A DNA stretch of 64,000 nt. Source: Allonocardiopsis opalescens. GTDB taxonomy: Bacteria > Actinomycetota > Actinomycetes > Streptosporangiales > Streptosporangiaceae. Numbering within the stretch: the first letter of the stretch is position 1; each line of letters starts with the position of its first letter. The translations under genes were made by a program, and so were the position numbers. The DNA lies in NCBI RefSeq assembly GCF_003002095.1, contig NZ_PVZC01000003.1:1-64000 (forward strand). Direction: 5' to 3'. Shown in pieces: positions 19,080 through 29,575 of this stretch. The notes below the pieces were generated by a model. That model was given only the letters and a program-made list of their open reading frames with translations, ran no database searches and was not told where the DNA came from.

Positions 19080-19185
19080 TGTGCACAAGTCGACCGAATC
19101 CGCCCGCACCGTCCACAGGCCCCCGCCACCGCACGCCCCGACACCGCCCGACCTGGAAGAATGGATAACGGGGGGTACCCCCGAG
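19080..19185 (+). repeat. Heptamer-pair/GGAAGAATGGAT element, copy A2
   Basis: TGTGCAC (19080-19086), 24 bp, GTCCACA (19111-19117), 37 bp, GGAAGAATGGAT (19155-19166), AACG, then GGGGGTACCCCC and CGAG. This is the only copy with a 37-bp second spacer. It lies 240 bp from A1 in the same orientation. Confidence 0.8.
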
Positions 19186-19243
19186 CGCCCGTGCCGGTGC
19201 GCGCACCCGGCGGGGGCCGCGGCCGCTGCCTAGACTCGGGGGC

Positions 19244-19636
19244 ATGCTCCGACTCGGGTATCCGGTGATCGGCGTGGCCGACATCGACCGCGCCGTCGCC
19301 TTCTGGACGTCCGCACTCGATCTGGCGGCCACGTCGGAGTGGGCGAGTCCCGACTGGCGCACGCTGCACCATGTCGACGGGTCGGGGCGCGCGCTGTGCC
19401 TGATGCGCAGCGGCTCGCCCGCCGAGGCGCGGCCGCGGATCCACCTGGACCTGCTGGTCGACACCACGGCCGAGCAGCAAGCGGAGGTGGAGCGGCTGGT
19501 GGGCCTCGGTGCGAGCCGGGTCGACTGGGACTCCTACCCTCCCGAGCCCGACTTCGTGGTGCTCGCCGACCCGGACGGCAACCTCTTCTGCGTCGTGGAC
19601 CTCAGCCGGGCGCCCTCGGGTTCGGCGGGTCGGTGA
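19244..19636 (+). CDS. VOC family (glyoxalase/dioxygenase superfamily) protein
   Basis: 130 residues forming two beta-alpha-beta-beta-beta units of the vicinal oxygen chelate fold: LGYPVIGVADIDRAVAFWTSAL at the N terminus, and RIHLDLLVDTT with LADPDGNLFCVVD in the second half. The ending is typical of the Glyoxalase_6-like subgroup. A metal site is not obvious, so it may bind a ligand rather than catalyse. It is convergent with the serine hydrolase. Confidence 0.85.
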   Translation: MLRLGYPVIGVADIDRAVAFWTSALDLAATSEWASPDWRTLHHVDGSGRALCLMRSGSPAEARPRIHLDLLVDTTAEQQAEVERLVGLGASRVDWDSYPPEPDFVVLADPDGNLFCVVDLSRAPSGSAGR

Positions 19637-19648
19637 CGCGCCCGTGAC

Positions 19649-19684
19649 GGCGCCGCGGCCCGGGGTGCACGGAGCCGCGGCGCC
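19649..19684. terminator. Bidirectional terminator hairpin
   Basis: GGCGCCGCGGC (19649-19659) and its exact complement (19674-19684) between the convergent VOC and serine hydrolase genes. Confidence 0.7.
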
Positions 19685-19693
19685 CGGCCCGGC

Positions 19694-20866
19694 CTAGCTC
19701 GCCGGCGCGGCCTGCCCGCCGCCGAAGACCTTCTCGACGAGCTGCTTCGTCACCTGCTGGAAGGTGCCCGCCAGCGTCATGGCGGCGTCGTCCACATAGG
19801 TCAGCGAGGCGGTCAGGGTCCGGCCGCCGTCGGGCGTGCTGTACATCAGTGCCGCATAGCCCGAGATGCCGCCGTTGTGGGAGATGATGGTGCCGCCGTC
19901 GTCGGTGGTCACCACGAACACCCCCAGGCCGTAGTCCATGTTCGGGATGCCGGTCGGGTGCGGGGCGCACATCTCGGCCAGCAGCGGGGCCGGCAGCAGC
20001 CGGCCGCCCGTCAGCGCGGAGATGAAGGTGTGGAGGTCCCGGGTGGTCGAGATCATGTCGCCGCCGGTGGAGACCCAGGAGGGGTTCTGGCGGCTGATGT
20101 CGACCGTCCGCTGCTCGCCGGCCTCCTCGTACCGGTAGTAGGCGTGGGCGTACGGCTCGGGGATCTCCGGTGAGGTCTCCGGCACCACGGTGCCCGACAG
20201 CCCGAGCGGCTCCAGCACCAGCCGCCGCATCTCCGCGGCGAACGGGCGGCCGGTGGCCTTCTCGATCAGCAGTCTGAGCAGCACGTAGTTGGTGTTGGAG
20301 TAGCTCCAGCCCGTCCCCGGCTCGAAGCGCGCCGGCTTGGACAGCGCCAGCTCCACCAGTTCCTCCGGCCGGTAGGTCCTGAACCTGTCATCCAGCCACG
20401 CTTCGCCCCCCTCTCCGTAGGGCAGGCCGATCCCCGGCACGACGGTCCCGTCCTCGCCGACCTCGCCGGTGAAGTTGAACACCCCGCTGGTGTGCCGCAG
20501 CAGCATCCGCACCGTGATCCGCCGGTCCGGCCCGAACTCGGGCAGGTGGTCGGCCACCGGGTCGTCCAGCCCGAAGGCGCCCTCGGCGACCAGCCGCAGC
20601 GCCAGGGCGGCGGTGAAGGTCTTGGTGTTGCTGCCGATCCGGAAGTGCCCGTCGACCGGCGGCCGCTCCGTGCCGCCCAGCTCGCGGAGCCCGGCGCTGC
20701 CGGCCCACTCGCCCCGCTCGTCGTGCACGCGCAGCGTGACTCCGAGGAAACCGGCCTCGACGATCTCCTCGATGGACTTTCGCAGCTCCGGGCGGTCCTG
20801 CCCGGCGGCGGCCTCCCGCAGGGAGCCGCGGTCCGGAGTGGGCTGGTCGGTGGAGGTGACGGACAT
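19694..20866 (-). CDS. Serine hydrolase, beta-lactamase/DD-peptidase family (class C-like)
   Basis: 390 residues with all three motifs of the beta-lactamase superfamily: SNTK (SxxK, near residue 77), YSN (YxN, near 183) and HNG (HxG, in SHNGGISGY near 335). The family includes DD-carboxypeptidases, esterases and EstB-like enzymes. No signal peptide or membrane anchor is seen, which is unusual for a cell-wall enzyme and suggests an intracellular esterase or amidase, or a secretion route I cannot see. GAAGGAG precedes the ATG. It is divergent from the fusion regulator at 21178, whose putative operators lie between them. Confidence 0.88.
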   Translation of the reverse strand: MSVTSTDQPTPDRGSLREAAAGQDRPELRKSIEEIVEAGFLGVTLRVHDERGEWAGSAGLRELGGTERPPVDGHFRIGSNTKTFTAALALRLVAEGAFGLDDPVADHLPEFGPDRRITVRMLLRHTSGVFNFTGEVGEDGTVVPGIGLPYGEGGEAWLDDRFRTYRPEELVELALSKPARFEPGTGWSYSNTNYVLLRLLIEKATGRPFAAEMRRLVLEPLGLSGTVVPETSPEIPEPYAHAYYRYEEAGEQRTVDISRQNPSWVSTGGDMISTTRDLHTFISALTGGRLLPAPLLAEMCAPHPTGIPNMDYGLGVFVVTTDDGGTIISHNGGISGYAALMYSTPDGGRTLTASLTYVDDAAMTLAGTFQQVTKQLVEKVFGGGQAAPAS

Positions 20867-21043
20867 GGTGGTGCTCCTTCGGGAGGTGTGCGGACTCCGG
20901 CCGAACGGACGGGATCGCCGGTCCGCCGGCACCGCGCCAACGTTCAACGATCTCTGAACTTCTGCAACGGTACATTGCATTCACATATTCGTCAACGACG
21001 GATCTGACTCATTCTCCGTGCTCAGTACACAGATAAGATGGAT

Positions 21044-21100
21044 ATTGCAATGAGCATGAAGCTGAACGCAATCAGCGCCCTCCGGCCCGCATTGCAATGA
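21044..21100. promoter_or_regulatory. Repeated ATTGCAATGA operator candidates
   Basis: ATTGCAATGA occurs at 21044-21053 and 21091-21100, and a related ATTGCATT at 20974. The core ATTGCAAT is a palindrome and is AT-rich against a very GC-rich background. The sites lie in the divergent interval between the serine hydrolase and the regulator gene at 21178, whose product is the likely binder. Confidence 0.6.
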
Positions 21101-21177
21101 CCCGAGAACGGAGGCATACTGTGCCACGGGTGCGCGGTGCCGGCTCCGCGCACCCCGGCGAAGGGAGGCGGGCACCG

Positions 21178-21900
21178 ATGCCCGGAGGCAGGCTGACCGC
21201 CCGGGAGCGGGAGCACATCGCCGCGGGGCTGGCCGAAGGACTCGGATACACCGAGATCGGCGCGCGCCTGGGCCGGCCCGCCTCGACCGTCATGCGGGAG
21301 GTCGGCCGCAACGGCGGACCCGAGTCCTACCGCGCCGACCGGGCGCAGGCGGCCACCCGGCACCGTGCCCGCCGGCGCAAGCAGGCCCGGCCCCCGGCCT
21401 CGCCGGCCCCCGGCGGCGACGGACGGGACCCCCGGGTGGTCCAGGACCTCGCGGAGTCCTACACCGCCCTCCTCATCGAGCAGGGCATGCCCCGGATGAT
21501 GGCCAAGGTGCTGACCTGCCTGTACATCACCGACTCCGGCACCCTCTCCGCCGCCGACCTGGTCCAGCGGCTGCGCGTCAGCCCCGGGTCCGTCTCGCAC
21601 GCCGTCGCCTACCTAGAGCAGCAGGGACTGCTCAGGCGGGAACGCGCTCCCGGCACGCGCCGCGAACGCTATGTCATCGACGACGGGATCTGGCTCCGGT
21701 CCCTCCACGCCTCGATCCGGATGAACGACGCCCTGGTCACCGCGTCGCGGCGCGGAGCCGAGATCCTCGGAGCGGCGACCCCGGCCGGCGCCCGCTTCGC
21801 GTCCACCGCCGAACTCCTCATCCTCGTGAACGAGGCCCACCAGGCGGCCATCGAGGAGTGGCAGCGCAGACGGGACCCCAAGGCCGGGCAAGGGTCCTGA
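21178..21900 (+). CDS. Regulator fusing an IS30-type HTH to a GbsR/MarR-like winged helix
   Basis: 240 residues. Residues ~5-70 (LTAREREHIAAGLAEG, YTEIGARLGRPASTVMREV, YRADRAQAATRHRARRRK) match the N-terminal HTH_38 DNA-binding domain of IS30 transposases. The rest is a GbsR/MarR-type winged helix (MPRMMAKVLTCLYITDSG, LRVSPGSVSHAVAYLEQQGLL, YVIDDGIW). The IS30 catalytic DDE domain is absent. The ATG at 21178 follows AGGGAGG; upstream in-frame starts at 21097 and 21121 would overlap a putative operator. It probably controls itself and the divergent serine hydrolase. Confidence 0.82.
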   Translation: MPGGRLTAREREHIAAGLAEGLGYTEIGARLGRPASTVMREVGRNGGPESYRADRAQAATRHRARRRKQARPPASPAPGGDGRDPRVVQDLAESYTALLIEQGMPRMMAKVLTCLYITDSGTLSAADLVQRLRVSPGSVSHAVAYLEQQGLLRRERAPGTRRERYVIDDGIWLRSLHASIRMNDALVTASRRGAEILGAATPAGARFASTAELLILVNEAHQAAIEEWQRRRDPKAGQGS

Positions 21901-22119
21901 CCTGCTGCGGGACCGGTCCGGCGCCCGTCCGCCCGGCCCGGGCCGCGGCCGGCGAGGCGCCCGGGGCACTGCGCCCGCCCCCGGCAGGCCCGTCGGCTCG
22001 AATACGCGCACCGAAGTCCACCAGGTGCCGCCCGCCGCTCGACGGGCCGCAGGCCCGGCCCGGGCCCCTCGACGCACGGCAGGGTGCCGGCCGGGCCGCG
22101 CGCCGACGGCCCCGCCGGA

Positions 22120-22137
22120 GCATGACATCTGTCATGC
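22120..22137. promoter_or_regulatory. Perfect palindrome upstream of the CPBP/two-component operon
   Basis: GCATGACA-TC-TGTCATGC is a perfect 8-bp inverted repeat about 80 bases before the CPBP gene. A TGACACTCGGTCA-like motif follows at about 22173. Sites of this look are common before LuxR-type two-component operons in actinobacteria, so the response regulator encoded two genes downstream is a plausible binder. A -10-like TTAGCGT stands at 22203. The rest of the 315-bp gap (21901-22215) shows nothing else. Confidence 0.6.
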
Positions 22138-22215
22138 CCCGACCCGTGCGGGACGCGGAGAAAGCCGTGAGCGATGACACTCGGTCACGGCTCCGCTCCG
22201 GATTAGCGTCGAGGC

Positions 22216-23274
22216 ATGCACTCCGACCACGACCGCCGTCCCCCGGCCCCGCCACCGGCCGCCGCCTTCGGCACCGCCCCGGACGCGAGAGCGGTACGGA
22301 CGGCTCCGCGCGCACCGTCCGGGCCGAACCCGCGCCGCCGCGGCCCGCGGCCGGTCCCGCCGGGCGTGGAGTACCACCGCGTGCTCGCCGGGGAGAAGCG
22401 CCGGATCGGGCGCGGCATCCTCGCGATCGTGCTCGTACTGGCCGGGATGTTCGTCTCCGGCTTCGCCATCACCCAGGCCGCCGCCCTCATCGACCTGCGG
22501 ATGGGCCGCAGCAACCCGGCGATCGGCGGCACCGACTACACGCCGCTGTACCACGGCGCGGCCATGTTCTCGCTCGCCCTGCTCATCCCGTGGAGCATGC
22601 TCGTCCAGCGGTGGCTCTACGGGGTGCCGGGCGCCTCGCTGCACTCGGTGCTGTCGCGCTTCCGCTTCGACGTGTTCGGCCGGGCGCTCCTGCTCATCGG
22701 CCCCGTCTGGCTGGTCCCCACCGTCGTCCTGCACCTCGCGATGCCCTCCGAGCAGACCTACTGGCCGGTCGCCGACCTGGTCGCCGTCTTCGCCGCCACC
22801 CTCCTGCTGACGCCGCTGCAGTCGGCGGGCGAGGAGTACGGCCTGCGCGGACTCGTCTTCCGGGTCGCCGGGAGCTGGAGCCGCGGGCCGCGCACGGCGC
22901 TGGTCGTCGCCGTCCTCGTCTCCAGCCTGGTCTTCACGGCCATCCACGGCGCGACGGATCCGTGGATCAACCTCTGGTACTTCACGCTCGCCGTCAGCCT
23001 GGCCGTCATCACCTGGCGCACCGGCGGCATCGAGACCGCCGTCGTGGTCCACGCGCTGCTCAACACGCTCACCTTCCTCCTGGCCACCGCCGTGCACGCC
23101 GACCTCGGCGGCTCCATCGCGGACCGGTCGGCGGGCACCGGATCGCCCGCCCTGCTGGTGCCCGGCGTCACCGTCGCGCTGATCGCGGCGGTGGTGTGGT
23201 GGCGCACGCGCGGGTCGGGTCCGGCCCTGACCCCCGCGGAGCCGCCGGCCGGGCGGTCCCGGACGGCAGAATGA
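22216..23274 (+). CDS. CPBP family intramembrane metalloprotease
   Basis: 352-residue membrane protein of the CAAX protease / bacteriocin-processing (Abi) family. The Pro/Arg-rich N terminus (to ~60) is cytoplasmic. About eight hydrophobic segments follow. The catalytic motifs are GEEYGLRG (EExxxR, near residue 212), FTAIHGATD (near 240) and VVHALLN (near 278). The family cleaves within the membrane, but the substrate is not evident. Its stop overlaps the ATG of the sensor kinase (ATGA), so the protease is part of the two-component operon. Confidence 0.9.
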   Translation: MHSDHDRRPPAPPPAAAFGTAPDARAVRTAPRAPSGPNPRRRGPRPVPPGVEYHRVLAGEKRRIGRGILAIVLVLAGMFVSGFAITQAAALIDLRMGRSNPAIGGTDYTPLYHGAAMFSLALLIPWSMLVQRWLYGVPGASLHSVLSRFRFDVFGRALLLIGPVWLVPTVVLHLAMPSEQTYWPVADLVAVFAATLLLTPLQSAGEEYGLRGLVFRVAGSWSRGPRTALVVAVLVSSLVFTAIHGATDPWINLWYFTLAVSLAVITWRTGGIETAVVVHALLNTLTFLLATAVHADLGGSIADRSAGTGSPALLVPGVTVALIAAVVWWRTRGSGPALTPAEPPAGRSRTAE

Positions 23275-24449
23275 GGCGCATGGGCGACTGGCCGCTGGTC
23301 AGCGCACGTCGGTTCGAGACCTTCGTGCGCTGGTCCGCGTACCTCCTCGCCACGGCACCGCTGTTCAACTTCCTGTCCGGGACGCTGACGACCGACCGGC
23401 TCGTCGAGACGCGCCCCGCGACCGTCGCCACCGTGTTCGGACTGGAACTGGCCCTGGTCGCCGGCAACATGCTGGTCGGCCGGCGCAACATCGACGCCCT
23501 GGTCGGCCGGCCGCGGCGGCTGCCGGCCCGCGGCCTCGCCGCCTGGACGCTCGTCCTGGTCGCGCTGGTCGGCGTCCTCCTCACCCTCCCCGGGGCCGCG
23601 ATGGGCCTGTCGGTCGCGATGGCGATCGGCTCGGTCGCCGCCGCCTTCGTGCCCGTCCTCGACGCGCGCCGGACGCTGCTGCTCAACGCCGCCGTCCTCG
23701 TCATCACCGCCCCGCTCCTCGCCGTCGAGGGGAGCGCGCTGCTGGCGACCGGTATGGCCGTGATCAGCGTCGCGCTGTGGGCCTGCTGGTCGAACGTCTG
23801 GATGCTGCGGGTGCTGCTGGAGCTGCAGGAGGCGCACGAGAGCCGCGCCGCGCTGACGCTCGCGAACGAGCGGCTGCGCATCTCGCGCGACCTGCACGAC
23901 GTGTTCGGCCGCACCCTCGCGTCGATCTCGGTCAAGAGCGCGCTCGCCTCGGAGCTCGTCCGCCGCGGCCGCGACGGGCGGGCGGCCGACGAACTCGGCG
24001 ACATCCAGCGGCTCGCCGACCAGGCCGGCACCGAGGTGCGCCGAGTCGTCCGCGGGGAGCTGCGGCCGGCCTGGGAGGACGAGGTGTCGGGGGCGCGCTC
24101 GCTGCTGGAGTCGGCCGGCATCCGCTGCACGGTGGCCGGCGACCCGGTGCCCGAACCGTGCGCCGAGGCGCTGGCCTGGGTGGTCCGCGAGGGCGTCACG
24201 AACGTGCTGCGCCACTCGTCGGCCACCCGGGTCACCCTCGCGACCGCGACCGGCGAGGACGGGGTGCTCCTCACCGTCGCCAACGACGGCGCCGGCGCCC
24301 CCGAGGCGGCCGGGGACGGCGGCGGCACGGGGCTGCGCGCCATGTCCGAGCGGATCGGCGCACTCGGCGGGCGCATCACGACGCGCCGCGACGGAGACTG
24401 GTTCATGCTCGACGCCACGATCCCGCTCCCGAAGGGAGCCGCCGCGTGA
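23271..24449 (+). CDS. Sensor histidine kinase (HisKA_3, NarL-type system)
   Basis: 392 residues. Five or six membrane helices occupy residues ~20-170, with no extracellular domain of any size. Then come the HisKA_3 dimerisation helix with His209 in RISRDLHDVFGR, and a HATPase_c domain with VREGVTNVLRHS (N box) and GGGTGLRAMSERI (G box). The layout is that of DesK/YvfT-like kinases that sense membrane state. The ATG at 23271 overlaps the protease stop; an in-frame ATG at 23280 is an alternative start. Confidence 0.92.
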   Translation: MRRMGDWPLVSARRFETFVRWSAYLLATAPLFNFLSGTLTTDRLVETRPATVATVFGLELALVAGNMLVGRRNIDALVGRPRRLPARGLAAWTLVLVALVGVLLTLPGAAMGLSVAMAIGSVAAAFVPVLDARRTLLLNAAVLVITAPLLAVEGSALLATGMAVISVALWACWSNVWMLRVLLELQEAHESRAALTLANERLRISRDLHDVFGRTLASISVKSALASELVRRGRDGRAADELGDIQRLADQAGTEVRRVVRGELRPAWEDEVSGARSLLESAGIRCTVAGDPVPEPCAEALAWVVREGVTNVLRHSSATRVTLATATGEDGVLLTVANDGAGAPEAAGDGGGTGLRAMSERIGALGGRITTRRDGDWFMLDATIPLPKGAAA

Positions 24450-25051
24450 CCCGCATCCTCGTCGCCGACGACGAACACCTCATCCGCGCCGCCATCGCCG
24501 GGCTGCTCGACCTGGAGGACGACTTCGAGGTCGTCGGCCAGGCGGCGTCGGGCGACGAGGCGCTGGCGACGGCGCGCAAACTCCGCCCCGACGTGGCCCT
24601 GCTCGACCTCCAACTGCCCGGGCCCGACGGCATCGAGGTGGCGCGGCGGCTCGCGGCCGAGCTGCCGGAGTGCCGCTGCGTCATCGTGACCTCCCACGGC
24701 CGGCCCGGCTACCTGAAGTCGGCGCTGGCCGCGGGGGTGCGCGGCTTCCTGCCGAAGACGGTCTCCTCCCGCACCTTCGCGCAGGTGGTGCGGAAGGTGG
24801 CGGCCGGCGGCCGCTACGTCGACCCCGAACTCGCCGCCGAGGCGATCAGCGCGGGCGACTCCCCGCTCAGCCCGCGCGAGTCCGACGTGCTCGCGCTGGC
24901 CCGCGACGGCGCGCCCGTCGACGAGATCGCCCAGCGCGTCTCGCTCTCCCCGGGCACCGTGCGCAACTACCTGGCGGCCGCCATCGCCAAACTCGACGCC
25001 GCCAACCGGCACGAGGCCGCCCGCATCGCCGCCGAACGCGGCTGGATCTGA
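24446..25051 (+). CDS. LuxR/NarL-family response regulator
   Basis: 201 residues: an N-terminal receiver with the acidic pocket ADDEH, phospho-acceptor Asp54 (LLDLQLPGPDG), Thr/Ser in VTSHG and Lys in LPKTV. A C-terminal GerE-type HTH follows (SPRESDVLALARDG, EIAQRVSLSPGTVRNYL). The GTG start overlaps the kinase stop by 4 bases, giving a three-gene coupled operon. It is probably autoregulatory through the palindrome at 22120. Confidence 0.93.
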   Translation: MTRILVADDEHLIRAAIAGLLDLEDDFEVVGQAASGDEALATARKLRPDVALLDLQLPGPDGIEVARRLAAELPECRCVIVTSHGRPGYLKSALAAGVRGFLPKTVSSRTFAQVVRKVAAGGRYVDPELAAEAISAGDSPLSPRESDVLALARDGAPVDEIAQRVSLSPGTVRNYLAAAIAKLDAANRHEAARIAAERGWI

Positions 25052-25329
25052 ACGCGTCCACCGCGCGACGGCGGACCCCGGCGCGGTGGTCCGGCCGGGT
25101 GCGCTGCTCCCCCGGTCGGAAGATGCGGGAGCATGGTTTGTCCGGCAGACGGCAACCGCTCATCCAGCACAAACAGACCCGGCCCGGCGGCCGGGCCGCG
25201 CAGGACGACACGGGATACGGCAACGCGGCGGCGGCCGACCGGTCAGACCCGAACCGCACCTACCCGGCGGCCACGGGGTCCGAGCGATCCACCACCCCAA
25301 GCGGCAGCACACCACCGGCATCCCCAACC
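25052..25329. other. Non-coding region after the response regulator
   Basis: Left part of the 762-bp gap between the convergent response regulator and hisG genes. No hairpin or gene is convincing here. The stretch becomes AT-richer near 25130-25220 and leads into three copies of the dispersed element. Confidence 0.5.
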
Positions 25330-25434
25330 TGTGGACAGAACGGCCGCATCAGTCCACCCCGTCCACAAACCGCACCACCGCACATCTGGGCGCCCCGCGA
25401 GGCGGAAGAATGGATCTCGGGGGGCGCCCCCGCG
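25330..25434 (+). repeat. Heptamer-pair/GGAAGAATGGAT element, copy B1
   Basis: TGTGGAC (25330-25336), 24 bp, GTCCACA (25361-25367), 36 bp, GGAAGAATGGAT (25404-25415), then CTCGGGGGGCGCCCCCGCG. First of three direct copies between the 3' ends of the response regulator and hisG. Confidence 0.85.
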
Positions 25435-25474
25435 CGCCGGCCTCACGACGCACGCCGTCGCGCACGAGTCGGCC

Positions 25475-25580
25475 TGTGGACGAATCGACCGCATCGGGCC
25501 ACCCCGTCCACAGACCGCACCACCGCGCACCCAGGCGCCCCGCGAGGCGGAAGAATGGATCTCGGGGGGCGCCCCCGCGG
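25475..25580 (+). repeat. Heptamer-pair/GGAAGAATGGAT element, copy B2
   Basis: TGTGGAC (25475-25481), 24 bp, GTCCACA (25506-25512), 36 bp, GGAAGAATGGAT (25549-25560), then CTCGGGGGGCGCCCCCGCGG. It is nearly identical to B3 over about 100 bp, including the N24 and N36 spacers, which suggests recent local duplication. Confidence 0.85.
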
Positions 25581-25624
25581 GCGGCGGCCCCGCCACGACC
25601 TGCACCGCTCGCGCCTGATCGCCT

Positions 25625-25778
25625 TGTGGACGAACCCGCTTGTAGGCGAACCGGCCTGTGGACGAACCCGCCTGTGGACGAACCGGCCGCATCGGGCCAC
25701 CCCGTCCACAGACCGCACCACCGCGCACCCAGGCGCCGCGCGAAACGGAAGAATGGATCTCGGGGGGGACCCCCGCGG
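25625..25778 (+). repeat. Heptamer-pair/GGAAGAATGGAT element, copy B3 with a four-fold heptamer array
   Basis: TGTGGAC-type heptamers start at 25625, 25641 (TGTAGGC), 25657 and 25673, an exact 16-bp period. The last one pairs with GTCCACA (25704-25710) over the standard 24 bp, then 36 bp, GGAAGAATGGAT (25747-25758) and the hairpin CTCGGGGGGGACCCCCGCG. The extra heptamers look like an extended binding array. Confidence 0.85.
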
Positions 25779-25813
25779 GCTCCGCTTCCGGTTCGCGCGG
25801 CCGGGTCCTCAGC

Positions 25814-26668
25814 TCACAGGCGGCAGGCGTAGATGTCGGTGATGAAGATGGCGCGCCCGCCGATGTCCCACAGGTCGTCCATGATCTGCTGGGCGGCGCG
25901 CCTGGGCACCATGGCGCGCACGGCCACCCAGCCCTCGCGGTGCAGCGGCGAGACCGTGGGGCCCTCCATGCCGGGGGTGAGCGCGACGGCATCGTCGATG
26001 CGACCGGTGTGGATGTCGTAGTCGATCATCACGTAGTCGCGGGCGGTCAGCACGCCGCGCAGCCGCCGCGCCAGCTGGCCGAAGCCGGGCCGCTCCGGGT
26101 CGCCGTTGCGGCGGATCAGCACCGCCTCCGACTCCAGGATCGGCGCGCCGAAGGTCTCCAGCCCCGCGTTGCGCAGGGTGGTGCCGGTGGACACCACGTC
26201 GGCGATGGCGTCGGCCACCCCGAGGCGGATCGCGGTCTCCACCGCCCCGTCCAGCTCGATGACCCGCGCGTCCACCCCCCGCTCGGCGAGGTAGCCGCGC
26301 AGCAGCCCGGCGTAGGAGGTGGCGATCCGCCGTCCGGCGAGGTCCGCCACGTCCAGGCCGCTGCCGTTGGGCGCCGCGAAGCGGAAGGTGGAGCCGCCGA
26401 AGCCCAGCGGCAGCACCTCCTCGGCCGGCGCCTCGGAGTCGAGCAGCATGTCGCGCCCGGTGATCCCGGCGTGCAGGGTGCCCTCGCCGACGTACACGGC
26501 GATGTCGCGGGGGCGCAGGAAGAAGAACTCGCAGCGGTTGTCGGGGTCGACCAGCACCAGCTCACGGGAGTCCTTGCGCTGGCGGTACCCCGCCTCGGTC
26601 AGCATCGCGCTGGCGGGTTCGGCCAGCGCGCCCTTGTTCGGCACGGCGATACGCAGTTGGTCAGGCAT
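25814..26668 (-). CDS. hisG: ATP phosphoribosyltransferase (long form)
   Basis: 284 residues. Catalyses the first step of histidine synthesis, joining ATP and PRPP. Visible are the opening LRIAVPNKGALAEPA, the GITGRDML turn, the PRPP-binding segment DAIADVVSTGTTLRNAGL (residues ~160-177), and the C-terminal regulatory domain (~residues 210-284) that marks the long, hexameric, histidine-inhibited HisG. It lies 101 bases downstream of hisE on the same strand, as in other actinobacteria. The other his genes are not in this window. Confidence 0.96.
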   Translation of the reverse strand: MPDQLRIAVPNKGALAEPASAMLTEAGYRQRKDSRELVLVDPDNRCEFFFLRPRDIAVYVGEGTLHAGITGRDMLLDSEAPAEEVLPLGFGGSTFRFAAPNGSGLDVADLAGRRIATSYAGLLRGYLAERGVDARVIELDGAVETAIRLGVADAIADVVSTGTTLRNAGLETFGAPILESEAVLIRRNGDPERPGFGQLARRLRGVLTARDYVMIDYDIHTGRIDDAVALTPGMEGPTVSPLHREGWVAVRAMVPRRAAQQIMDDLWDIGGRAIFITDIYACRL

Positions 26669-26769
26669 GGGTGGACGCTTCCTCACGTCGGTACTGCCGG
26701 CAGGCCCGGTCGGGCCTCGGACGGACGTTCGCGTGGGCCGGTCCGGCCAGCGGGGCTGGCGGGAGCGGC

Positions 26770-29065
<2,296 letters not shown>

Positions 29066-29094
29066 CCGGGGCACGCCCGCCGACCGGGCGGAGC

Positions 29095-29157
29095 GCGGTG
29101 CCGGGCCGCCCGGCACCGCGACGGCGGCCCCGGCCGACGGGTCGGGGCCGCCGTCGC
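29095..29157 (+). terminator. Double terminator hairpin after rox
   Basis: Two consecutive hairpins: GCGGTGCCGG..CCGGCACCGC (29095-29119) and GCGACGGCGGCCCC..GGGGCCGCCGTCGC (29118-29157). The first starts 30 bases after the rox stop. Confidence 0.75.
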
Positions 29158-29330
29158 GGCCGCATGCTCGGGGGCTCGGCCTCAAGGACGCCGGAGCGGA
29201 GGTGGCGGCACACGGCATCATCCGGCGAGCGGTGCGACGGGGAGCGGGTGGGGCGGCCGGACTGCGGCGCGCGCCCGAACGGACACCATTCCGGCCTACC
29301 GCCGCGAGAGCGGGGACGCGTGCGCGGGCC

Positions 29331-29435
29331 GCGGGGGCGCCCCCCCGGAATCCATTCTTCCAGTTCACGCGACGACCAGGTGCGCCGCGACGCGGCTTGT
29401 GGACGACCGACACGATTCCGCCGGAATCATCCACA
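29331..29435 (-). repeat. Heptamer-pair/GGAAGAATGGAT element, copy C (inverted)
   Basis: Read on the plus strand: GCGGGGGCGCCCCCCCGG hairpin (29331-29348), ATCCATTCTTCC (29350-29361), 36 bp, TGTGGAC (29398-29404), 24 bp, ATCCACA (29429-29435). Both spacer lengths match the forward copies exactly, while the spacer sequences differ. It lies between the 3' ends of rox and the TetR gene. Confidence 0.83.
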
Positions 29436-29575
29436 GCCGAAGGCGCTCAGTCTCGGGGCCTGCCGCGGGGGCGCTGCCCGAGAGATGGGTCGACACACCG
29501 GCACTCCCTCCCTCGGTGTCCGCCCGGGATGCGCCGCGAACGCCCTTGGTGTCGACGGTCTCGGCTGCCCAGGCG

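Noticed and set aside
21178-21400. IS30 insertion sequence
   Set aside because: Only the HTH domain is present, fused in frame to a regulator; there is no DDE domain and no terminal inverted repeats.
25330-25778. CRISPR-like direct repeats
   Set aside because: Repeat units are about 105-150 bp with internal inverted symmetry, no uniform short repeats and spacers, and no cas genes.
25330-25778. Chromosome replication origin
   Set aside because: DnaA-box-like heptamers are present, but dnaA, dnaN, parAB and rnpA/rpmH are absent and the arrangement is repeated at other loci.
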